Assembly (NCBI GenBank): GCA_030633285.1
Contig: DAOVTC010000082.1
Coordinates: forward strand, 1-5,839
DNA from: Flavobacteriaceae bacterium
GTDB taxonomy: Bacteria; Bacteroidota; Bacteroidia; Flavobacteriales; Flavobacteriaceae
Direction of reading: 5' to 3'
Length of the DNA: 5,839 bases
The position numbers and the translations under genes are program-made. The notes under the pieces were generated by a model. The model worked only from the letters and a program-made list of their open reading frames with translations, had not been told where the DNA came from and searched no databases. Positions 1 to 5,413 of the stretch are shown here, in pieces; the stretch's first letter is position 1, and every line of letters begins with the position of its first letter.

Positions 1-1356
1 TATAATGATTTTGGCGGATTTTTAAATTACCACTCTTCGGGTGGTGGAATTGATGATATAAAACTAAATGATGATTTTTTAGATTTGAATGTTGATCTAT
101 TTTATAAACAAACTGAACGCTATTTTAATTGGCAGGCTAATGCCGGATTAGATCATTTGGTTAGCAATTGGTATGGATTATCTGATGATATTAATTTTAA
201 CAATACTGTAATAAAATCAATTGATGAAAAACAATCTTATAGTGAACTTTACTTAGGTGGTGAAATTGAATTTTTTGATGCTTTAGTTCATGGTGGAAAA
301 GTAAATTTTAGTAAATTTTTTGACCTTGAAGAAAGTAAAGAAAATTACGGATTTATTAGTGGTTTGGTTGATTTTCCTGTAGGAAATGAAATGATGTATA
401 CCGAGCTTTCTTTAGAGTTTTTAAATGGCAATTTTGAAAATAATTTTTTACAAACTGATAATATTAAATATACCTTTTTTAATATTGGTTTTAGTCCTAG
501 TTTTGAGGTTTTACGTGATAATTTAACTCTAAAATTAGGTGCTAAATTATATTATAGCTTAACAAATACAGATGAAGGTAGTAAATTTTATGCCTATCCA
601 AATATTACTGCCTCCTATAATATTAGTGATGAGTTTTTTATTGCTTATGCTGGAATTATAGGAGATTTAGATCAAAATTCTTATAAAAATTTTGTGAAAA
701 TAAACCCTTTTGTTTCACCAACTTTAAATATAAAAAGAACTAGTCAACAATACAATGCTTATATAGGCTTTAAAGGTTTGTTAAACTCAAATATTCGATT
801 TAATGCAAAAGTTGCTTATGGAAGCGAAACTAATAAGGCTCTTTTTAAATTGAACCCATCAAAAACTAATGGTGCAATTATTGTTGAAAAAGGTTATGAA
901 GCTGGAAACTCTTTTGAAGTTATTTATGATGATGTTAATACCATTCATGCAGAAGGTGAATTAATTATTGATTTAACTAAAGATTTTAAATTTGGTGGAA
1001 ATATTGAATTTAATTCTTACAATTTAAGTACACAAGATCATGCTTGGAATTTACCTGCTTTAAAAGCAACTTTAATTGCTTCTTACTCACAAAAAAAATG
1101 GAATGCTGGTGCTGATTTATTTTTCTCCAGTGATCGTAAAGATGAATTAATAATAATTCCATCGGCAACAACAAATCGCATTACTAATTCTGCATATTTT
1201 GATGTTAATTTACACGGACTTTATAATATTAATGATAAGTTTTCAGTATTTGTAAACTTCAACAACATATTAAGTAATAATTACCAAAGATATAGTAATT
1301 TTAAAGTTCAAGGTTTACAATTTTTTGGTGGTTTAAAGTATAAGTTTGATTTGTAA
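1..1356 (+). CDS. TonB-dependent-receptor-like outer-membrane beta-barrel, C-terminal part
   Basis: This is the C-terminal 451 residues of an outer-membrane beta-barrel protein. The reading frame is open from base 1, so the real start, signal peptide and any plug domain are upstream of the window; the TTG at 85 is only an internal codon. What is seen: alternating aromatic/polar beta-strand patterns throughout, frequent Asn, Tyr, Phe and Gly, no cysteine-rich or helical domain, and a last segment that runs through an N-N-I-L-S-N-x-Y-Q-R-Y stretch to the terminal strand ending in KYKFDL. That closing pattern is typical of the last strands of Bacteroidota TonB-dependent receptors, which take up bulky substrates across the outer membrane using TonB energy. 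The substrate cannot be told from this part. A plain porin-like barrel is the main alternative. It is followed by a 141-base gap and appears to be transcribed separately from the MarR gene. Confidence 0.7.
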   Translation, partial: YNDFGGFLNYHSSGGGIDDIKLNDDFLDLNVDLFYKQTERYFNWQANAGLDHLVSNWYGLSDDINFNNTVIKSIDEKQSYSELYLGGEIEFFDALVHGGKVNFSKFFDLEESKENYGFISGLVDFPVGNEMMYTELSLEFLNGNFENNFLQTDNIKYTFFNIGFSPSFEVLRDNLTLKLGAKLYYSLTNTDEGSKFYAYPNITASYNISDEFFIAYAGIIGDLDQNSYKNFVKINPFVSPTLNIKRTSQQYNAYIGFKGLLNSNIRFNAKVAYGSETNKALFKLNPSKTNGAIIVEKGYEAGNSFEVIYDDVNTIHAEGELIIDLTKDFKFGGNIEFNSYNLSTQDHAWNLPALKATLIASYSQKKWNAGADLFFSSDRKDELIIIPSATTNRITNSAYFDVNLHGLYNINDKFSVFVNFNNILSNNYQRYSNFKVQGLQFFGGLKYKFDL

Positions 1357-1367
1357 AGTAATCTTAA

Positions 1368-1405
1368 TACACTTTAGTTGTGTAGCATTAAAACCTTTAT
1401 TTTTT
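1368..1405 (+). terminator. weak candidate terminator after the barrel gene
   Basis: A 5-bp inverted repeat (TACAC at 1368-1372, GTGTA at 1380-1384) with a 7-nt loop lies 11 bases after the barrel gene's stop codon. It is followed, after a gap of about 11 bases, by a T-rich run at 1396-1405. The stem is short and the T-run is not directly adjacent, so this is a poor match to an intrinsic terminator. It is listed only because it is the one candidate between the two genes. Confidence 0.22.
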
Positions 1406-1418
1406 GACAAGAGTCAAA
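1403..1418. promoter_or_regulatory. inverted repeat, possible regulator operator upstream of the MarR gene
   Basis: TTTGAC (1403-1408) and GTCAAA (1413-1418) are perfect 6-bp inverted arms around a 4-nt spacer. The 16-bp size fits the dyad sites that MarR dimers bind, and MarR regulators commonly control their own genes. It sits about 30 bases upstream of the predicted -33 element rather than over it, so it would act from upstream or serve another promoter. Binding by this MarR is an inference. Confidence 0.4.
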
Positions 1419-1446
1419 TTATGCCAATTTAATTATGACTTATTTT

Positions 1447-1475
1447 ATGGTAATTAGGTATAACTCATATCTTTG
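1447..1475 (+). promoter_or_regulatory. Bacteroidota-type promoter for the MarR gene
   Basis: TATCTTTG at 1468-1475 matches the Bacteroidota -7 consensus TANNTTTG at every fixed position. Eighteen bases upstream, ATG at 1447-1449 differs by one base from the TTG core of the -33 element. A transcript starting a few bases after 1475 would leave an untranslated leader of roughly 15 bases before the ATG at 1498. No Shine-Dalgarno sequence is present, which is usual for this phylum. Confidence 0.6.
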
Positions 1476-1497
1476 TTTTATCAAATTTTAACAGATT

Positions 1498-1932
1498 ATG
1501 AAAAAAAGTCCAAGAGATAGATCATTAGGAGCACAAATGGCAATTGTATTACAATTAATGAGGAGGAAAAATCATGAGGCAATGGCAAATTTAGGTTGTA
1601 AAATTACTATGGAACAATTAGTTGTTTTGGAAATATTAAAAACTAATGGAAGTATGAATATGACCGAGTTATCTAAAACTGTTTGGAAACAGAATGCCAA
1701 TATTACAAGAATTATCGATAAATTAGAAAAGAAAAAATTAGTTGAAAGAAGAGCTGTTGAAGGTGATAGGCGAGCGAATTTAATTAGTATCACTACTGAA
1801 GGAGAGCGAATTTTTAAAAAGGCAATACCTGTAGTTATGGATGTATATAAAGACACCATATCCTGTATTACAAAAGAAGAAGAAACAATTACAATAAATA
1901 CGCTAAAGAAAATAATTACACATTTATCATAA
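1498..1932 (+). CDS. MarR-family transcriptional regulator
   Basis: A 144-residue winged-helix DNA-binding protein, the normal length for MarR dimers, which usually repress target genes until a ligand or oxidant binds. Seen in the sequence: an N-terminal dimerisation helix (about 9-31), helix-turn-helix segments at about 52-80 (MTELSKTVWKQNANITRIIDKLEKK, with ITRIIDKL as the recognition helix), then the wing with the diagnostic acidic-basic DRR motif at D90-R91-R92. A C-terminal helix (about 101-120) completes the dimer interface. Cysteines are at 34 and 123; neither is at the N-terminal position used by OhrR-type peroxide sensors, so redox sensing is not implied. The start at 1498 follows a good promoter at 1468-1475. 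It is read in the same direction as the small membrane genes that follow, and two palindromes flank it (1403-1418 and 1950-1971), which suggests it controls itself and this cassette. The ligand is unknown. Confidence 0.93.
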   Translation: MKKSPRDRSLGAQMAIVLQLMRRKNHEAMANLGCKITMEQLVVLEILKTNGSMNMTELSKTVWKQNANITRIIDKLEKKKLVERRAVEGDRRANLISITTEGERIFKKAIPVVMDVYKDTISCITKEEETITINTLKKIITHLS

Positions 1933-1949
1933 ATACATTTTTTTATTTA

Positions 1950-1971
1950 TATATTTAACATGTTAAATATA
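1950..1971. promoter_or_regulatory. 22-bp perfect palindrome, probable operator before the lipoprotein leader
   Basis: The core TTTAACATGTTAAA extends outward to a perfect 22-bp palindrome with no spacer. It lies 17 bases after the MarR stop codon and 20 bases before the ATG of the small lipoprotein ORF. It is AT-rich with no T-tract after it, so it is a poor terminator and a good candidate for a protein-binding dyad. A weak -7-like element (TATATTTA, 1950-1957) overlaps its left edge. Another (TAACTTCT, 1980-1987) has an ATG at 1960-1962 in the -33 position, inside the palindrome. Binding there would block either promoter. The half-site TTTAAC resembles the TTTGAC arms at 1403, but the spacing differs by 2 bp. 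Assignment to the adjacent MarR is inferred. Confidence 0.55.
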
Positions 1972-1991
1972 AACATATATAACTTCTACAC

Positions 1992-2066
1992 ATGAAAAAA
2001 ATATTATTATTAGCAAGTATAGCACTAATGTTTTCTTGTAACAATCAGAAAAAGGAATATCAATAA
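1992..2066 (+). pseudogene. 24-residue lipoprotein signal-peptide ORF, probable remnant or leader peptide
   Basis: This short ORF encodes a textbook lipoprotein export signal and little else: M-K-K, a hydrophobic stretch at 4-14 (ILLLASIALMF), a lipobox-like MFSC with the acceptor cysteine at 16, and then only NNQKKEYQ before TAA at 2064. Asn and Lys right after the Cys are common in Bacteroidota lipoproteins. No globular domain follows in any frame before the next gene at 2079, which is in the same frame and only 12 bases away. MarR and cytochrome b561 neighbours recall loci where a YceI-family lipoprotein is found, so I infer that a larger lipoprotein gene has been deleted to its signal peptide. 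Alternatives are a functional short lipopeptide or a translated leader that controls the downstream gene. The ORF itself is clear; its status is uncertain. Confidence 0.55.
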
Positions 2067-2075
2067 ACGATATTC
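2055..2075 (+). promoter_or_regulatory. hairpin enclosing the stop codon of the lipoprotein ORF
   Basis: GAATATC (2055-2061) and GATATTC (2069-2075) are perfect 7-bp inverted arms with a 7-nt loop. The TAA stop of the 24-codon ORF (2064-2066) is in the loop, and the next ATG is three bases after the stem. In RNA this stem would lie over the initiation region of the membrane-protein gene and would be opened by ribosomes finishing the short ORF. That geometry fits translational coupling, or it may be a deletion scar. There is no direct evidence of function. Confidence 0.4.
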
Positions 2076-2078
2076 ATT

Positions 2079-2597
2079 ATGAAGAATTTAGTTTTAGATA
2101 AAAAATTAAATATGCGAAAAGCACTAAATTTTATACAAGAAATAGGAACTATAATGTATGTTGGTGGTATTTTATCACACATTGTAATTGGTATTATTTT
2201 TAGTGATGCCGATGCTGAAACAATTTACAATGTATATATATACAAAGAAAAAAGTGCTTCTATTTTAATTCTTACCGGATTAGGACTAAAAATAGTGTCA
2301 GATATATTATTATATTTTACATTCAAAACAAAACCTAATTGGTTAAAATTAAAGTTGCTAATGGTAGCATTTTTAACAATTAATGCCTTTGTTTTTTTAG
2401 TTCCAATGATGCCTGAACTTGTTGAGTTAGCAAAAAAATCAATACCATCAGGCAAAGTAAGTCAAGAGTTTTTATCAAAAGAGCATACAGAACAATTAGT
2501 CGGACAAGCAAATGTAATTCCATTAATTTTAGAATTAGTGTTAGGCTCATTTAAACCAAAAATAGGTAAAGAACGGAAAATGAAATCAAAAAAATAA
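2079..2597 (+). CDS. small integral membrane protein of unknown function (four predicted helices)
   Basis: A 172-residue protein that I do not recognise with certainty. Hydrophobic segments at about 18-41, 60-82, 91-114 and 143-158 predict four membrane helices. Visible polar residues inside or beside them include H34 in helix 1, D75 in helix 2, N102 and the P109-M-M-P112-E113 run in helix 3, and E152 in helix 4. The C-terminus is strongly basic (KPKIGKERKMKSKK), which by the positive-inside rule suggests a cytoplasmic tail. The layout resembles small four-helix families such as DUF2269-like proteins, but this is a weak impression. Two starts are possible: ATG at 2079, which adds a polar 11-residue lead, or ATG at 2112 (MRKAL), nearer helix 1. 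It lies 12 bases after the lipoprotein ORF in the same frame and 21 bases before the cytochrome b561 gene, so co-transcription is likely, and it may work with that cytochrome. Confidence 0.8.
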   Translation: MKNLVLDKKLNMRKALNFIQEIGTIMYVGGILSHIVIGIIFSDADAETIYNVYIYKEKSASILILTGLGLKIVSDILLYFTFKTKPNWLKLKLLMVAFLTINAFVFLVPMMPELVELAKKSIPSGKVSQEFLSKEHTEQLVGQANVIPLILELVLGSFKPKIGKERKMKSKK

Positions 2598-2618
2598 TCT
2601 ATTAAAACAATAAATAAT

Positions 2619-3137
2619 ATGGCAAACGATTTAACAAAAAAATTCGGCAAAACAATAAGAGTGACTCATGGAATAACTGCCTTATTAATTTTGGCACTTT
2701 TCCCAATGGGAAAATACATGGAAGGTCTTGAGGTTTCTGAAAAAATGGACTTGGTAAAAATTCATGCTATTTTAGGAATTATAGTTTTTATCTTAACAGT
2801 TTTCAGAACAATCTCATTCTTTAAAACCGAAAGACCAGAGGATTTAAAAACAGGCTCAAAATTCAATGATAAATTATCTGTTTGGATACATAATATATTT
2901 TATTTTTTGCTTTTTGGTATTGTCATTTCAGGTCTTGCAACAATGATTTTAGGAGGTTATGGTGAAGCCTTAAAAACAAACAATATTGAACTTATAAAAT
3001 CACATAGCGAAATACCATCTTTAAAACCACATGGAATTATGGCTACAATTATGATGATATTACTGGTAATGCACGTTGTTGGGTTTTTTAAACACTTATT
3101 CTTAAAGAAAGAAAATACACTCAAAAGAATAATCTAA
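2619..3137 (+). CDS. cytochrome b561 family protein (CybB/YceJ type)
   Basis: A 172-residue, four-helix diheme membrane cytochrome that would move electrons within or across the inner membrane, in this family often from quinol. Helices are predicted at about 14-31, 45-67, 88-112 and 139-161. Histidines that fit the family's two heme b ligand pairs are H17 (RVTHG) and H49 (KIHAILGI) in helices 1 and 2, and H138 (KPHG) and H152 (MHVVGFFKH) at the start and middle of helix 4. Further histidines are at 91, 129 and 159. Length matches bacterial CybB-like proteins. It is the last gene of the + strand cassette, 21 bases after the four-helix protein, and converges on rfbB with 53 bases between stop codons. 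In E. coli a b561 paralogue (YceJ) is encoded beside the periplasmic lipid-binding protein YceI; no YceI is present here. The electron donor and acceptor are unknown. Confidence 0.85.
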   Translation: MANDLTKKFGKTIRVTHGITALLILALFPMGKYMEGLEVSEKMDLVKIHAILGIIVFILTVFRTISFFKTERPEDLKTGSKFNDKLSVWIHNIFYFLLFGIVISGLATMILGGYGEALKTNNIELIKSHSEIPSLKPHGIMATIMMILLVMHVVGFFKHLFLKKENTLKRII

Positions 3138-3190
3138 AAAACGATAATAGAGAATGGTTAGCTTAGTTTTTCTAATATTATAAAGAAATT

Positions 3191-4240
3191 TTACCCATAC
3201 ATTTTTTTATAATAATCTTGATAAGAGCCAGAAGTGACATTGTTTAGCCATTCTTCATTTTCTAAATACCAATCTAAGGTTTTAGCCAAGCCTTCTTCAA
3301 AAGTAACTGTTGGTTTCCAGCCCAGTTCTTTATTTAATTTATTGGCGTCTATGGCATATCTACGGTCATGTCCTGCTCTATCTTTAACATAAGTAATTAA
3401 TTTGGCTGAAGTACCTTTTTCACAGCCTAATTTATCATCCATTAACTCACAAAGTAAATGAATTAAATTTAAGTTAGTCCATTCATTAAAGCCACCAATA
3501 TTGTAGGTTTCTTCATTTTTCCCTTTATGGAAAATTTCATCAATGGCAATAGCATGATCTACTACATAAAGCCAATCACGTGTATAGTTTCCATCACCAT
3601 AAACCGGCAAAGCTTTTTTGTTTTTTATATTGTGAATAAATAACGGTATTAACTTTTCAGGAAATTGATTTGCTCCGTAATTATTTGAACAGTTACTTAT
3701 AACAAAAGGCAAATCGTAAGTATTACCGTAAGCTCTAACCAAATGATCTGAAGATGCTTTTGACGCTGCATAAGGCGATTGTGGATCATAAGAAGTAGTT
3801 TCAACAAATAAACCTGTTTTACCTAATGAACCGTAAACCTCATCTGTGGAAACGTGATAAAATAATTTATTTTCAAAATTACCTTTCCAAGTATCTCGAA
3901 AAGCGTTTAACAGATTGGCTGTTCCTAAAACATTGGTTTCAATAAAATCATTGGGATGAGTAATTGAGCGATCTACATGACTTTCGGCAGCCAAATGAAT
4001 AACCGCATCAAATTGATGTTTTTTAAACAAAGAATTGATAAAATCGATGTCTTTTATATTCCCTTTAACAAAAGTATAATTTGGTGCATTTTGAATATCT
4101 CTAATGTTTTCAAGATTTCCTGCATAGGTCAATGCGTCTAAATTAAAAATTTTATAATCTGGATATTTATTTACAAATAACCGAACCACATGCGAGCCTA
4201 TAAACCCGGCACCACCAGTAATTAATATTTTTTTATTCAT
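3191..4240 (-). CDS. rfbB: dTDP-glucose 4,6-dehydratase
   Basis: This enzyme converts dTDP-D-glucose to dTDP-4-keto-6-deoxy-D-glucose using bound NAD+, the branch point for L-rhamnose and for many amino and deoxy sugars of surface polysaccharides. The 349-residue length is normal for the extended short-chain dehydrogenase family. Seen: the Rossmann motif TGGAGFIGSH (8-17), D35 with the NAD-binding DALTYAGN stretch, HLAAESHVDRS (82-92), the catalytic T132-D133-E134 triad that sets the dehydratase apart from epimerases, and Y157-xxx-K161. The ATG at 4240 directly precedes the Rossmann strand. It is the last gene of the minus-strand operon, 111 bases after galE, and there are no rfbA, rfbC or rfbD genes after it in this window. 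With an aminotransferase two genes upstream, its product may feed an amino-sugar branch as well as rhamnose. Confidence 0.95.
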   Translation of the reverse strand: MNKKILITGGAGFIGSHVVRLFVNKYPDYKIFNLDALTYAGNLENIRDIQNAPNYTFVKGNIKDIDFINSLFKKHQFDAVIHLAAESHVDRSITHPNDFIETNVLGTANLLNAFRDTWKGNFENKLFYHVSTDEVYGSLGKTGLFVETTSYDPQSPYAASKASSDHLVRAYGNTYDLPFVISNCSNNYGANQFPEKLIPLFIHNIKNKKALPVYGDGNYTRDWLYVVDHAIAIDEIFHKGKNEETYNIGGFNEWTNLNLIHLLCELMDDKLGCEKGTSAKLITYVKDRAGHDRRYAIDANKLNKELGWKPTVTFEEGLAKTLDWYLENEEWLNNVTSGSYQDYYKKMYG

Positions 4241-4263
4241 TGTTTAATTTTGTTAACTAAAAG

Positions 4264-4283
4264 ATTCCCGTTTTCACAGGAAT
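4264..4283 (-). repeat. 20-bp hairpin repeat of ATTCC(C/T)-N8-GGGAAT type between galE and rfbB
   Basis: Read on the minus strand this is ATTCCTGTGAAAACGGGAAT. It folds into a 7-bp stem (one U-G wobble in RNA) with a UGAAAA loop, flanked by GTC before and CTTTTAG after. The pattern matches widespread intergenic repeats of the GTCATTCCCG...CGGGAATCT kind, and matches the Neisseria dRS3 pattern ATTCCC-N8-GGGAAT with one mismatch. The wobble keeps the stem paired only in the operon's own transcript, since the other strand has a C-A mismatch. It may affect mRNA ends or stability between galE and rfbB, or act as a weak terminator. Confidence 0.6.
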
Positions 4284-4320
4284 GACATAGTTAGTTGTTT
4301 CATCGTTAATTATTAATTTT

Positions 4321-4346
4321 TTTCTCCTTACTTCTTTCTCCTTACT
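4321..4346 (-). repeat. tandem 12-bp direct repeat with purine-rich AAGGAG core, downstream of galE
   Basis: TTTCTCCTTACT occurs at 4321-4332 and again at 4335-4346, a 14-bp period starting five bases beyond the galE stop codon. On the transcribed minus strand each copy reads AGTAAGGAGAAA. The AAGGAG core looks like a Shine-Dalgarno site, but no substantial ORF follows: the nearest downstream ATG opens only nine codons. It looks like a short purine-tract duplication rather than a translation signal. Confidence 0.45.
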
Positions 4347-4351
4347 CGATT

Positions 4352-5374
4352 TTAAACCTGTTTCAATTGCCATTTCCATGCAGATTTTAAAGCATCTTCT
4401 AAGGTTAATTTGGCATGCCAACCCAATTCATTATTTGCCAAAGTTGTGTCTGCATAGGCAGAAACGATATCTCCTTCTCTTCTACCAACAATTTTATAGT
4501 TTAATTTTTTATTACTTACTTTTTCAAATGTTTTAATTACTTCTAAAACCGAACTTCCTGTACCTGTACCAACATTAAAAAACTCCATTTTAATTTTATT
4601 ATTTCCGCTGATTAATCTTTTTAAAGCAGAAATATGTGCTTTTGCTAAGTCAACAACATGAATATAATCTCTTATTGCTGTTCCGTCTTCTGTAGGGTAA
4701 TCATCTCCAAATACTGAAAGCTCTTGTCTAATTCCAGCAGCAGTTTGTGTAACAAACGGTATTAAATTTTGTGGAACACCAATAGGTAGTTCACCTATTT
4801 CTGTACTTTCATGTCCTCCAATCGGATTGAAATAACGCAAGGCAATAGCTTGTAAATTACTTGCTTTTGTGGTGTCGTTTATAATTTCTTCTCCCATTTG
4901 TTTGGTATTCCCGTAAGGAGATTCTGCCAATTTTATTGGTGCTTTTTCTGTAATTGGTAATTCGTCGGCTTGACCGTAAACTGTACATGAAGAACTGAAA
5001 ATAAAGTTATTCACCTCATTTTTTTCCATTTCCTGTAACAAATACACCAAAGTAGCAATGTTATTTTCGTAATATTTTAAAGGTTGTTCAACACTTTCAC
5101 CAACTGCTTTTGAAGCAGCAAAATGAATTACTCCATTTATTTTATGGTTTTCAAAAAAATCTTTTACCAAATTTTTGTCTTTCAAATCAAGTTGAACAAA
5201 TTCTGGTTTTATTCCTGTAATAGAAGTAATTCCGTCAAGGACTTCAATTCTAGAATTAGAAAGATTATCAATAATCACAACTTCAAATCCTTCATTTTGT
5301 AATTCAACAACAGTATGTGAACCAATAAAACCTAATCCACCTGTTACTAAAATTTTTGTTTTTTCTTTATTCAT
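4352..5374 (-). CDS. galE: UDP-glucose/UDP-galactose 4-epimerase, possibly also UDP-GlcNAc/GalNAc
   Basis: This NAD-dependent epimerase interconverts UDP-glucose and UDP-galactose, supplying galactose or galactosamine units to polysaccharides. The 340-residue length is standard for GalE. Seen: the Rossmann motif TGGLGFIGSH (11-20), D36-N-L-S-N, HFAASKAVGES (84-94), the catalytic S129 in SSSCTVYG, Y154-xxx-K158, LRYFNPIGGH, and the C-terminal GRREGD (297-302). Counting from REGD, the residue equivalent to E. coli Y299 (human C307) is A306. A small residue there is associated with accepting N-acetylated substrates, so dual Glc/GlcNAc activity is predicted but not shown. The start ATG is at 5372-5374, six bases after a GC-rich hairpin at 5381-5396. 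It lies between the aminotransferase gene (39 bases) and rfbB (111 bases), in one apparent minus-strand operon. Confidence 0.95.
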   Translation of the reverse strand: MNKEKTKILVTGGLGFIGSHTVVELQNEGFEVVIIDNLSNSRIEVLDGITSITGIKPEFVQLDLKDKNLVKDFFENHKINGVIHFAASKAVGESVEQPLKYYENNIATLVYLLQEMEKNEVNNFIFSSSCTVYGQADELPITEKAPIKLAESPYGNTKQMGEEIINDTTKASNLQAIALRYFNPIGGHESTEIGELPIGVPQNLIPFVTQTAAGIRQELSVFGDDYPTEDGTAIRDYIHVVDLAKAHISALKRLISGNNKIKMEFFNVGTGTGSSVLEVIKTFEKVSNKKLNYKIVGRREGDIVSAYADTTLANNELGWHAKLTLEDALKSAWKWQLKQV

Positions 5375-5380
5375 AATATT

Positions 5381-5396
5381 CCCCTCTTGAGAGGGG
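5381..5396 (-). repeat. GC-rich hairpin repeat immediately upstream of galE
   Basis: CCCCTC (5381-5386), TTGA, GAGGGG (5391-5396) is a perfect 6-bp, all-but-one G-C stem with a 4-nt loop, striking in this AT-rich DNA. On the minus strand it is preceded by CACCCCTAA, giving a repeated ACCCCT unit (through about 5406), and followed by GAATATT and the galE ATG. I recall very similar CCCCTAACCCCTCT...GAGGGGAA elements scattered between genes in flavobacteria. Its position fits an inherited intergenic repeat that could also damp galE translation or set an mRNA processing point. There is no T-tract, so intrinsic termination is unlikely. Confidence 0.6.
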
Positions 5397-5413
5397 TTAG
5401 GGGTGTGTTAAAT

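Noticed and set aside
85..87. TTG as the start codon of the barrel gene.
   Set aside because: The frame is open and protein-like back to base 1 and no signal peptide follows the TTG, so the gene begins upstream of the window.
1434..1469. Imperfect inverted pair TATGACTTA / TAACTCATA (8 of 9) around the MarR promoter.
   Set aside because: The 18-base spacer, the mismatch and the AT-rich setting make it likely by chance; the 1403-1418 and 1950-1971 dyads are better candidates.
1572..1859. 95-codon ORF on the minus strand inside the MarR gene.
   Set aside because: It is the antisense shadow of a clear MarR coding region and has no recognisable motif.
2225..2650. Two minus-strand ORFs of 76 and 62 codons opposite the four-helix protein.
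   Set aside because: They are hydrophobic shadows of membrane-protein codons, with no independent start signals or family features.
3138..3190. Possible bidirectional terminator between the convergent cytochrome b561 and rfbB genes.
   Set aside because: Only very short, poorly paired inverted segments are present; no stem with an adjacent T-tract could be supported.
4257..4289. Nine-codon minus-strand ORF after the AAGGAG repeats.
   Set aside because: It is too short, it runs into the hairpin repeat, and it encodes nothing recognisable.
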